DNA of 64,000 nucleotides from Oryzias latipes. Lineage: Eukaryota > Chordata > Actinopteri > Beloniformes > Adrianichthyidae. How positions within the stretch are numbered: position 1 is the first letter of the stretch; every line of letters begins with the position of its first letter. The notes beneath the pieces are model-generated. The model ran no database searches, was not told the origin of the DNA, and worked only from the letters and a program-made list of their open reading frames with translations. A program made the position numbers and the translations under genes. Where the stretch lies: positions 6,987,307-7,051,306 of the forward strand of contig NC_019866.2 of assembly GCF_002234675.1 (NCBI RefSeq). Reading direction: 5' to 3'. Below are positions 39,401-49,500 of the stretch, in pieces.

Positions 39401-41772
39401 TCTTTACACCATGAGGATAAATGCCATGAGAACAAACACCAAAAACATGATTTTTATATGAGTGGGTTTTCAAATTTGTGTAAATTCATGAAATTCAAGA
39501 GTATAAACACTGTTTATTAAACAGGTGTTAACACATTTCTAGTTATTGAATCTCTGAACATAAAGTTTCATTTATTTTAACTTTCGTTTATAAACACACA
39601 TAGACAAGTGCAGAAAAAGCCATTCTGCTGGCTTGCATGTCCACACAGGTTTTGAATATCACCATATATCGTGCATCTGTTAAAGGTTTTCCTCTTGCTC
39701 AAGAACTAAGGTTTCACTTCTTCTTTTTAATGACTCAGTAATTACAGGAACATCTTGTTTCAGCATCTTTAAAATTGCACATTTCTGTTTTAAGCATAAT
39801 TACAAAACAAGTCTATGATCTGGAGTTAGGTACTAAAAAAACATATCTTTAAAGTCTAAATAGGACGAGGTTGACACTGGGATACAATTAAAAAACTGTT
39901 TACACAATAAAACTACAACATGATTGTTTTTTTAGATTTGAAACTAAAGATTTGGTCACTTTACTGAAAAATTATAATCTTTCAACATAAACATAAAACT
40001 CTTTATAGCCTAAAATCAATTTGTTGCCTAAAGTTGCACTGATTTCGGTTTGAAAATGAAAAAACAAAAGTCACTCTGTTCTTTTAAGTCTTAGCTACTC
40101 AACAAGATTAAACACTGGCACCTCTTTTAAAACCTTAGCATGAATTGTCACATGAGTGATTTAGCAAACACCAAACTGTTCCAGTGGTGTTTTAGTTATG
40201 AGTGTGACGTTTCAAACCTAAATGTCTTAAAAAGCCACATTCCATGTTTTTCTGAAGCCTCTGTTTCTAAAATCCCCTCTACATGGGCGTGGCCATTGAG
40301 CTGAGTAGCTCCGCCCTCGATCCCCCCTTTCTGCCTCTTACATGAATGAAGAGCTTGACACAAGAGTTGGGCACATACGACACTGACTGACAGTCTCAAA
40401 AAATGGTGAAAATTGTTGAATTTCATTGCACGGCAAATAAAATGAAATTCCAGAAAGAAAGTCTCTATTCGAATGTAATTTTACAAATGCGTCCGGCCGG
40501 CGCTGAGCTTTTTTCTTGGCTGCTTGGACCCAGAGGAAGAGTTGAGGTTAGGATTACAGGTTAGGGTTGACCGACCGATTCACGCGGTAGAGGCGGCCAG
40601 TTAGAATGTTGAGTCAATAGTACAGACGCGATCTGAGGTCCAGCGGCGCGATTTGAGCGATGGGCGCAGCGCAGCCAATTGGCCCAACAGTAGCTGTCCC
40701 GGCCGTCCCAGCTACTGTTGGGTGAAGGTGGGTACAACGTGGACAGTCCGTGGCAGGGTGGGTGGAGCCAACACCATGCCGGTTCCTGGGAGGCGAGCTG
40801 GCGGCCAGACAGAGACCCGCTGCGTGATGGAGAGCCAACCTGCTCGGACCTCCTGAACTTAATGATATTTTTCTCATTTTCATCGAGGCAATAAAAAAAA
40901 AAAAGGTCTCCTCATTTTAGTCTTGTTTTTATTTTTACTCTCTCTAGTTAATGCAGGATAGAAAGCCTTCAAACTTGGTTAAGAGTGAGAACAGAAATGC
41001 GGGGAACACATTTGGGACTTTAATTTTAAATAAGTGCTGCCAACAAACAAAATCCAGCCTTGGATGCACTTAAAATACATGCAGGGAATGCAGCAATGTG
41101 CCTTCTTCTCTTCTCTCGCACCTCTTGTGCACGCTGGACGGGACAGATCAGGGAGCTTGTCCAATGAGCATGCATTACTGGGTCATTGTGACACCACAAC
41201 GGCTCATTAATTCAAACCGAGCATCTTTGCGAAAGTTTGATTGACATCAGTTTATAAGGAAAAATACTCAGAAATGCCAAATTGAAATGATTCTCTTTCT
41301 TTCGTACATGATGTCAAAAACTTCATCGGAGAGGGACTTTAAAAGGGTTTGGATTTTCTTCAGCTTTTAACCAAATCAATGATTATAAAAAGGTATGGAT
41401 ATTTAAATCCCTTTTGGGGGCCTTGGCTACAATACCAGCTGGCCTTTACCTACAAAAAGGTCAAGATCTGGATGCAGCAACAACACACAGATGGTGACAT
41501 GGATCATGAGGAGAAGAAAACCGGGGCAAACGTCTTCTGTTCCATTTAAATCCAGGTTGCAGACGTGACAATGAGGCGTACCACCACACAGTACTGCATG
41601 CAGACACATCCATACTTTTACAGGACAAACAGTTGCGTCACTTTACCTGTTGATAGGTCCAGTCGTTCGGTTGGAAATCACTGCTGGTTTGCTCGAACTT
41701 GAAGTTAAAGTGGGGTAGTCTGTGCAGGATGCTGACCCACACCGGCGGGGAGTAGCTAACTACTGCTGCCAT
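24402..41772 (-). CDS. ttyh3: Tweety family member 3, multi-pass membrane protein
   Basis: Minus strand, 14 coding exons, 525 aa (human 523). Exons in order are 41772-41647, 37465-37296, 35839-35728, 35592-35372, 35007-34912, 34579-34507, 33783-33708, 31077-31022, 30013-29921, 29337-29245, 28726-28590, 27495-27319, 27011-26936 and 24473-24402. All introns are GT..AG and phases agree. The start MAAVVSYSPPVWV matches the family N-terminus. Hydrophobic helices are at about 43-69, 87-107, 211-233, 243-266 and 388-410. Extracellular N-glycosylation sequons include N127-R-T, N145-Q-T and N193-I-S. Blocks such as PFWDNANISL, YDWYRWLGY and CNMHMPSLYS-like HMPSLYSCGSSYGSE support TTYH3 rather than TTYH1 or TTYH2. 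A PPSY motif (500-503), the class bound by NEDD4-family ligases, is split by the last intron. Family members were described as volume- or calcium-linked anion channels; recent structures question a pore and suggest lipid handling. Introns are long and repeat-rich, with the first about 4.2 kb. Confidence 0.96.
25123..25475 (+). repeat. Fish DNA-element remnant (GAGGTCCCTCGCT family)
   Basis: It opens with GAGGTCCCTCGCTGTATCAC, continues with CTGATTGGCTGTAGGACATTGTCCAATC, and closes with TTTTGCGAACTTCACCTATCGCAG. I recognise this layout from a non-autonomous DNA element common in fish, whose ends read as 'GGTCCCTCGCTATATCGCGG'. The right terminus is degraded. It lies in the last ttyh3 intron and explains the 74-codon open frame there. 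Confidence 0.6.
26157..26190 (+). other. Potential G-quadruplex in last ttyh3 intron
   Basis: Six or more G runs with loops of 1-3 bases (GGG C GGG T GGG AT GGGG T GGGGGG TCA GGG T GGG) lie on the plus strand, the template strand for ttyh3. Formation is predicted from sequence only. Confidence 0.55.
30725..30800 (+). repeat. Short fish repeat fragment (GTGGGATTATATAAGCTT type)
   Basis: GGGGTGGGATTATATAAGCTTGCTTCGTCCCACGCC contains a short inverted repeat (GTGGGA / TCCCAC) around a TATATAAG core and is followed by AATAAATCCACTT. I recognise a similar motif from the ends of fish dispersed repeats, but I cannot name the family firmly. It lies in ttyh3 intron 8. Confidence 0.4.
31265..31545 (-). 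repeat. Dispersed TIR element, copy E (truncated, reverse)
   Basis: The reverse-oriented tail and coding-relic blocks of the family are present: GTTTTTAAGATGTTTTTGTGG, GGGCCACAAGCTCCCTGCTC and CCTCGTCTGAGCTGGCCTCTGGCTC. The latter encodes EPEASSDEE on the minus strand. Sequence beyond about 31545 does not continue the family. The copy sits in ttyh3 intron 7. Confidence 0.65.
31994..32023 (+). repeat. A13-G17 purine tract in ttyh3 intron 7
   Basis: A run of about 13 A passes directly into a run of about 17 G. It is low-complexity sequence, and its length is uncertain because homopolymers slip. Confidence 0.75.
38945..39470 (+). repeat. Dispersed TIR element, copy F
   Basis: This is a plus-oriented copy in ttyh3 intron 1. 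Family blocks in order are TTTTGATTATGATGATGCCA, TTTCTGCAGAG, TTGTGGGCGGGACTGTTGG, the relic frame MLSNFGDIQLFSCEQDASSDE, GTCTGCAAGTGGATG, CATTTGAATAAAGAAATAC and AACACCAAAAACATGATTTTTAT, with GAGTGGG near the end. The frame runs 60 codons past the ATG before a stop, the longest intact version with the ATG in place. Confidence 0.7.
40496..40905 (+). repeat. GC-rich A-tailed insert with 14-bp hairpin
   Basis: This GC-rich block of about 0.4 kb sits abruptly inside AT-rich ttyh3 intron 1. It ends in GCAATAAAAAAAAAAAA, like the tail of a retroposed transcript. In the middle, CCCAACAGTAGCTG (40683-40696) and CAGCTACTGTTGGG (40709-40722) form a perfect 14-bp stem around a 12-base GC-rich loop. No protein family was recognised in the frames on either strand. 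It could be a SINE-like retroposon, a processed transcript or a structured noncoding RNA copy. Confidence 0.5.
41259..41344 (+). repeat. Dispersed TIR element, tail fragment J
   Basis: Only the right end of the family is left: GGAAAAATACTCAGAAATGCCA, TTCTCTTTCTTTC, and the terminus CTTCATCGGAGAGGGACTTTAAAA. It lies about 300 bases downstream of ttyh3 exon 1, inside intron 1. Confidence 0.55.
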
Positions 41773-42561
41773 GAAGTCTCTATCAGTGAGATCCTCTGGA
41801 GAAGGGGATGTTTTCGGCTGTAAACAGGCAGGGAACACACTTCTTCAGTTCAGGCGGCGAGGCTGCATCCGGGATAAAAGAGACACACAAACGGTGTGGA
41901 TTCGTTCGGGGGAAGCTAATTAGCTTGATGCGATAAAGCGACTAGGTTAATATCAGTTTAAGAGTTACTTTCACTTCCACAAAAGCAAATGTAACAATAA
42001 TGACAAATACGAACCGAACTTATTTAGACATAAACAGAATAAACCGAACAGTCCGCTAACTTAAGACACCGATCCAACCGGCGAGCTTGTTACCAAGTTA
42101 GCCTGCTTACTCGTTTTAGCTTAACCAACAACACTGGTGCGCTTGTTGAACGCAGTTTAAATCTAGTGGAATCTTCAAAGCTGGTTTTACCCGCTATGTA
42201 GGTTAGCTAGCGTTAGCTGCAGGTTAGTTGTGTCCACTGAAACACGAAGGCGTGTGTCAACAAGAAAAAATCTCTTTTGTTCCTCTTGGCATACTGGTCC
42301 TCTCTTTGTTACATCCCGGGTTATTGATATGGAAGTTTCTCTTCTTCTTCTTTTTTTTTTTTTACTTCATGTCCGCGTTGGGTTTTCGAGCGTCACTAAA
42401 TTCATTCCGAATTAAGTTCTCCGTGCAGTTATCATCGGAGTTCAGCAGGAGCCAGCTCTGCGACTGTTCACGACAGTTTCCCAGCTGGCAGTTTTACCAC
42501 AGCCCCTCCCGCAAGACAACCCAAACCAACGGCTGAGGGGGGACAAGAAACTTACCCAACA

Positions 42562-42575
42562 GCGCCATCTAGTGG
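42562..42575 (-). promoter_or_regulatory. CTCF consensus site
   Basis: On the minus strand CCACTAGATGGCGC matches all 14 positions of the CTCF core CCASYAGRKGGCRS. It lies about 790 bases upstream of the ttyh3 start codon and 930 upstream of snx8, in the spacer separating their promoters. Binding is inferred. Confidence 0.55.
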
Positions 42576-42870
42576 TGCTTTGATTGTCATCCACTCTTGT
42601 GACAGGATACCACCACAGACTACAAACAAATACATAAATAGTTCCCTCAAATACAGTATTTGATTTCAACTACATAAATCAAATACTGATTTCTGCACAC
42701 ACAATGCTTACTTGTGACAGGAAATAATAATTTGTGAACCTGAAATGCAAATAAAATGTCAATTTGTGGCCATGGAATACGAAATTGTGCACAGAAAATA
42801 GTAAGTTGTGCACTTTTTTTTTTTTTTTTTTTTTTTTTTTGCTTATTTGGTATTTATTTTATTTATTTAT

Positions 42871-43110
42871 TTTTTAATGCTATGTCAAGGGCTTTTTACT
42901 TTATGGTTGAGTAAAAAAAAAAAAAAAAAAAAAACATGAAATAAAGGATGACGAAATCCATAAAATACTGATGTGTATCCACAAATCATTCATTTGATGG
43001 AAGAATTGTTTTTTTTTTTAAATGTCATGTCCAGGGCTCCATAGCCTACTTTATCTATGAGTTAATAAAAAGAAAGAAACATGATATAAAGGATGATAAT
43101 TGATCCATAA
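42871..43110 (+). repeat. Diverged direct repeat upstream of snx8
   Basis: Two related blocks of about 90-100 bases lie at 42871-42964 and 43011-43110. Both read ATGTC(A)AGGGCT, then a TTTAT..TGAGTTAATAAAA-like stretch, an A-rich run, AACATGAAATAAAGGATGA, and an ATCCATAA end. They look like an old tandem duplication separated by about 45 bases. Confidence 0.6.
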
Positions 43111-43506
43111 TGGTCATTCTAAATAACTTTGAGGCCAGCATTTTATAAACATACATACACATATACAATGTTATCCATGCCAAACATAATACTTATTAAT
43201 AAATAAATAAATGTAAAAAATGTTGTGCAAGACTAAGTCAAAAGTTAAAAATTAAGAAGAAAGCAGTCATAAAAAATATAAATATTAGGAAATAACATCA
43301 GCTGGTGAAATGTTAAAGATTTTAAAAAGACAAGAATAACCCTTGATTACTCATTTAAACAACTGTAAAACCACAAGGGGAAAACTTATGTTACTTCCAC
43401 TTTCTTTTGGACTGTCTGTCTCTACCCAGAGGACACTACAACTTTAAGAGACATAACTTGTTTTTCCTTTCTGCAGGAAATCACATGGAGGTGCTCTTGT
43501 GCTCAC

Positions 43507-46500
43507 ATGACAGTCCGAGCCATGGCAGCGGAGATCAATGAAGGTACGGAGCCAAAACTTCCCAAGTCTTTCTTAACAAATCCACATTATTCTTTCTCTC
43601 TGCTGGCTTTGCTTGAAATTTGACCAACTCTTTCCAAAAGCGCGTCGAGACTCGATATCTCTGCGGCATCGATCGCGATGATGATGAGAACCGACCACTG
43701 ACCACTTTTTTTTGGGAACGTGATGATCCGAGCGACTGATTTGAATTTGTGTTTCCAAACAAACACGACGATTTTCTGGTAAAATATCAAGTGACGCTGA
43801 CGCGTTTCCTTCAGCGTAAAACTAAAAGCCAGCCAGTTGCGCGTTTTGGGATTTCTAACGATCTCTTTCTTTCTGTCATGATTATTGCCCATCCTTTTCT
43901 CTCCACTTACGTGTCCCATTGATTCAGTGTCATAAAACATTCTTTCTTTTTAGTCATTGATATTGCACAATAGGCATCCAGGAACTCGTTATTTGCTCTC
44001 AATATAACAGAATGCCGGTTTTGTTCCTCTTCTAGGTTCAGTCCCTGCGTATTATAGGGAAGTTTATGATGCCATCTGCTGCAGAACCAGTGGGAGAGTG
44101 CAGGTTGAAGTTTTTCAGAAGTTACTTCACAGGACCAATCTGCCCAAAGAGGCTCTCAACCAGGTGAGCATTTCAAGTTGGAACCAATTTATCAAGACGC
44201 ATCTTACAAAAGATTCTGTCATAGTTGAAATTGATCATTGAGCTTCAATATGACATCTCAACAAAAAGTGTCATTGGCTCCAGTGTGTGCTTTTTTGCAG
44301 AGTGGAATGCAAACCACAGCTGAAGTGAGATCGCAGACTGAGAAAAAAAATGAAAAACTTTCCCTGCGATTGTATTGTCTTTGTTCCCGCTTAGATTGCC
44401 GAGCACGTAGAGTCCACACATGGATTCCTGAGCAAGCTGTCCTTCTACAAAGCTCTCGCCTTGATTGCTCTGGCTCAGCAAGGAAAGCAGCCCCGCCCCA
44501 AACTTTTGGAGAACTGCATACAGGGTGGGTGACAGACGGACAGACAGCAGTTTGGTAAAAGTTTGGCTTAATGAGTAGCTTGGAGGGTTTTTGAGCAACC
44601 TCAGCTATTCTCGTACTTCACTTGTGCGAGGGGCCATTGTCACTCTTTTACAGCCTTATTGGAGTTGACCTGGGCAATTTCCTGCTGACGAAAACATACC
44701 TGTTGTTTTACCACAGTGAAAAAAGTTTGTTACACAAGAAGAGACAATTTTCTTTGCTTTTACTGTAAAATGCACCCCAGTGTTTTTGGGGCTAAGCTTG
44801 ATTTGGTTTCAGTGTAGCCCTTTCCAACTTGTTCTATGGTAGTAGGATGATGGGAACGGTTTCATGGGGTAACTATTATGCCGCCTTAAGTTAGCTTTCA
44901 GTGCATAAGGCATTTGTTATTTCAGGTGTATCCAGTATGGCAGCATGCTGCAAACCACTTCCTTGTCGGGAGAAGACGTTTTCCGTGTGGGTTGCAGGAC
45001 TGTGTAAAAAAAAAACAACAAAAAAACACCATGACCATTTTGGAATGTGTGAAAATGAGTACCGTGCACACTTCTATAATAAAAGGAACAATTTTCTTTT
45101 GTTTGTTCTTATTCTTGACTGCACTGGAATTTGTGTCCCTCTCGGTGCATTGAATTTGTCACGGAGATCAAATGTTGGTTCTGCTTGTGTGCTTGACAGA
45201 GCTGCCAAAGCCTCAGCTCGGTGACCCCAAAGACCTGAGCGCTCTGAGGATGCAGCCAGCTCAGGAGGATGTGCTGACCATTTCCCAGACTCTGGACAAA
45301 CTTTTGGAGAGAGATAAAGTCCAGGTGGAGCTCATACCCGAGAAGAAGGGCCTTTTCCTCAAACATGTAGAGTATCAGGTCACAAGCCAGGTAAGAAGGA
45401 CCTTAGAAAATCCACCACTTGTAAGAATTTGCAGGTCTTTAACTTTACTCACACATGCCTCCTTGTAAACATTTAGACACAGAGGTTTTTTTATGTTAAG
45501 CTGTCTCTAAAACTTTTCTTACAGTTTTTTTTTTCATTTTTAGCGCTTCAAAATATCAGTTTACAGACGTTACAGCGACTTTGATGTCTTCCACGAGGTT
45601 TTGCTCCAAAGATTTGCATACAGGGTGGTGCCAGCACTACCGCCTAAAAGGATGTTAAAGGGAGGTAGGTGATTCGGTATTAACCATTTGTTTTCTGTAC
45701 GTTTATTTGAAAGAATGGGCTATATTTTTTTAATTAAAGAGTAATTATCATGCATTTTTAGTTGTATTTCTGTTCTTTTCTTTTTTTACTGTTATCTAAA
45801 CTTACAGAAACTTGTGATGCATGACCTGTGCCTGTTTCATTTCCCTGAAAACCTGAAAACCTCAGAGAATAATTTCACTCACTCTTATGTAAAAAGATGC
45901 AAAACAATCCTAAATGTGTTCCTTTTTTATTTTTTTTTGCAAAATAGTTACTTTCACCATTAATTTAAATTCAAAGGTTGCATTCGTTTGTTCCGTTTTT
46001 ATTCACTACCAATGGAAGTGAGTCCAGTCTTGGTCAGTTTCACTTTCAGTCTTTGTTTAATCTATTACAAAAATCAAATTTTAGCTTTGAAAAGACAAAA
46101 CTCATAGCCTTCTGACTAGGAGATGAAAAATAATGCTGTCCAGTCAAAACTCTTAAATTCACCAAAAAGCCAGAGCCCCACCCCTTCACATTTGGTATCA
46201 TTGAAAAGCCCCAAATACCCTCTGTGGATACCAAAATGAGGTAATCCAGCAGTGTGCAGTGGTTGGGAGATATTCAGGGTAAGAAATGTCCTTTACAGAG
46301 GACAAATGTGCATTGCCGGTAGTCAGGATGATGTAGCCGGGAAAAGCCAAGTTAGCAAAACTTTGGCAGTATTTTTTGTTTTCTTTAAAGTTTACTCCTC
46401 ATCATTATTGATTCTTTTAGTGCAATTAAAAAAAAAAGTTCATATATGACCTCTTTCTGTCTAAAAAATTCTGTCACTATTAAGTAACTTAGTTTGTTGC

Positions 46501-49500
46501 CACATCATAGTTTGGAATGTCCACCTTTTTGCTGTCATGGGTTTATGTTCTGGTTTTCTTCTCCTGATCATCTTAAAATGTTGTCATTTTGTTGGCAACT
46601 GTTCTGGCAAATCCACAACCCGTATCATCACACTCCCTCCTTTTCTGCCTTAATTTGTTTTCTTTTACTTGAGCAAACTTTACATTTGTTGTTGTTATTC
46701 TTTGCTTTGAGTTTGACAGTAGGCCAGTTTAGGTGACTCATTAACACACGAGACGAGTCTGAAAAAGATGGTTTTCTTTCAAGGACTGATTCACAAATCA
46801 TTTCAAGGCGAGTCACAAAAAAGAAAAAAAAAAGGACAGCAAACATGGTCAAACTAATTATATTCAGCCCAGTTTATTTCAAAGAAAAGAGTTATTATTT
46901 TCTAGAATTTTAATAATATGTGATAAGATTACAAAGAATAATTTAATTTACAGCCTTCCAAATTTAAGCATACATTTAGCTATACTTTATTTACTGTCAG
47001 TTCTGACTAAGTTCTGACTTAGGAAGACTCACAACCAGATACTTTGGATCATTACAACATTCCTCTATGGAATTAAATTTTAATGTCCCACTCCAATCAT
47101 CTTTACTTTAAATGTGTAAAAGCGTTTTTTAAATTATGTTTATGCTGTTTTTAGGCAAAATAATGAAAAAAAAAAAAAGTTTCTGCAGAGCAGCAGTAAT
47201 TCATTCATCTGAGTTGTAGGCAGGACCGTTGGCATGGAGCACTCCAACTCCTCTTCCCATCATCCCATCTGTTTACACTCTCTCGTGGTAGCTTGCAGCC
47301 CCCCACCCCCCCATCCTAACATTACAGCTGCAACAAAAATGACAGAAAATATTGGAGCTGTCCAGCTGTACAGTTTTGAGGTAGATGCCTGCTCAGACGA
47401 GAAAAACCAACAAATAGATGGATCTACTGTCTGCAAGCGGATGCATCAGAAGGGAGCGGAGCAGGGAGCTGGTGGTTTGCAGTTGTAGGTTCTACGCCAC
47501 AGCTACAAACTTTTTCCAACAGCATTTAATGTCTGTTCCCGATTCACAACCATTTGAATTAAGAAACACTGAAAAATGCAATTGAAGTAATTTTCTTTAT
47601 ATATGTCCTCCACGAGGAGAAAAAGTGCCACAAGAAGATGTTAAAACACCAAAAATACAATCTTCATCAATTTGAGTTTTTTCTTTAAAACAATTTTCTT
47701 AAAATATTATGCAGATTCATTTGTCTTGTATTTCTTTCCCTTTTTTTTAAAATGTTTTTTTCAAGCACTCTGAATTTTAATGGCACACTGTCCTATCAAA
47801 TCAGCTCAGTCATTTGTTTGCTTCTGGATTCTGTGTCTACAGTCCTGACCTCTGTCTCTGAGCGGGAGTTCATTGAAGGAAGAAGACGAGCTCTTGGCAG
47901 ATTTATTAACTTGGTGGCTTGCCATCCCTTCTTCTCCGTGGACGAGCTGGTCAAGACATTCCTCACCTTCAGTGGCTCTGTATGTTCTTTATTTTTATTT
48001 ATTTATTATTTTTTTAATTTAATTCATACGCACCTTTTTGACCCAACTTTAGAGGAATTAAACAGCATCTTTCTGGTTCTGGTGTTTGACGGTGCACAAT
48101 AAGCATTATCGTGATTTTAATTTTATTTTTTATTCAACCTTTATTTAACCAGGAAAGTCCCATTGAGATTAAAAACCTCTTTTCCAAGGGAGTCCTAACC
48201 AAGAGGCAGCACATTTCAATACAAAAAATACATAAAAACAAACATTATTAAAACCAAATACATCATAAAAAGCAGTTGCACATTATGATGATGAATGACA
48301 GCAAAACACTTCCTGTTTCATTTGCTTTGTGTCCTTTTCCATTCACCAAGTCCTTTGACTCACCCGTCACTTTGCTTCCTGCAGGATGTCCAGACCAGGC
48401 TGCGTGACACTTACAAGAAAATGGGCGATGAGTTCATGACCAACAGAATCGCAACTCTGGCTAAGGTTTGTCATGGGGAAAAGAAAATGCCGTTCGGAAG
48501 TTTTAAAAAGCAGGAAATTGTGAAAAACATGACGTGTTCTGACAGAGAGAACAGATAAATCCACAAGAATTACTGTTAAAATAAAATAAAAAAAGAAAAG
48601 TTGTCAGGATAAAGAACTTAAGTGTTAAACTACTGAAACAGTGAATTACACTGCACTTTCACTTTGATTTCTTTTATTAGTAATCTAAAAAACTATGGCA
48701 TTCTATTGTTTTTTTCTTATTTTTCTTACAGTTTATGGACCGGGTTTAAAAACCAGAGGTTTTGCTCTTATGAAAGAGCCCTGGAGGTCTTTTTGCCTTT
48801 AGCAAAAGCCTTTGATTGAAAATCCAAACCTCATGAAAAGCTTTGCTTGACCTGTTTTTGCAGGAATATCTCCCAGCAGACATTCAGGCTCAGTTTTCAA
48901 CAAGCAGGGAGCTGATCAGGAATATTCACAACAGCTTCCAGCGGCTGCGGGACAGAGCGGAGAAGATGGCCGAGCGCTCACAGGAGAACGCCACGGACCT
49001 GCTTTTGTTTGGCCAGGAGCTCAGGTATTCGGTTATTAATGGAAAATCCAGAGGTTTTCTCAATAAGATGCAAATCCTCTGCAGCTGGGAGGCTGGAATA
49101 CAGTATGAAATTCTCCTGACGATGATGATGATGTTGTCGTCGGCAGCACTCTGGGCTCGGAGACTTCCCCCCTTCCCCCCCTGGCCCCCACACAAAGCAC
49201 TTGGGGGGCTTTGTGTGAGTCTTTTAAGAGCCTGTCTGTGGAGTTTGTTGTGCTGTCTGACAAAGCTACTCAGCAGGTACATATCCCAGAGTTGTTTTTG
49301 TTGCTGTTTTTTATATTTCAACAGGTCCCCGAAACTGAGAATGTGTATCGAATTTGATTTTGTGTCCTCAGGGCAGAAGAGAGGAGGATGATGTTGTAGA
49401 AAAACTGAACTTCTTCTTAGATTTGCTGCAGTCCTACAGGGTGAGTAGGATTAACTTTTGGTTGGGGGATACGTTTTACTCTTCAGCCGCTCAGAGGCTA

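Larger units (their letters stand above)
41773..43506. other. Divergent promoter region of ttyh3 and snx8
   Basis: ttyh3 runs left and snx8 runs right from this 1.7 kb spacer, so both promoters should lie here. The part nearest ttyh3 (41770-42600) is less AT-rich and contains the CTCF match. The part nearest snx8 is AT-rich with homopolymers (T27 at 42814-42840, an A run near 42914) and a diverged direct repeat. A strong splice-acceptor look-alike (TTTTTCCTTTCTGCAG) ends at about 43475, just before the snx8 start, which suggests snx8 has a noncoding first exon further left. Confidence 0.55.

Noticed and set aside
48843-49391. 182-codon frame continuing through snx8 exons 8 and 9
   Set aside because: It reads across the intron at 49025-49146; the spliced form restores the BAR-domain sequence.
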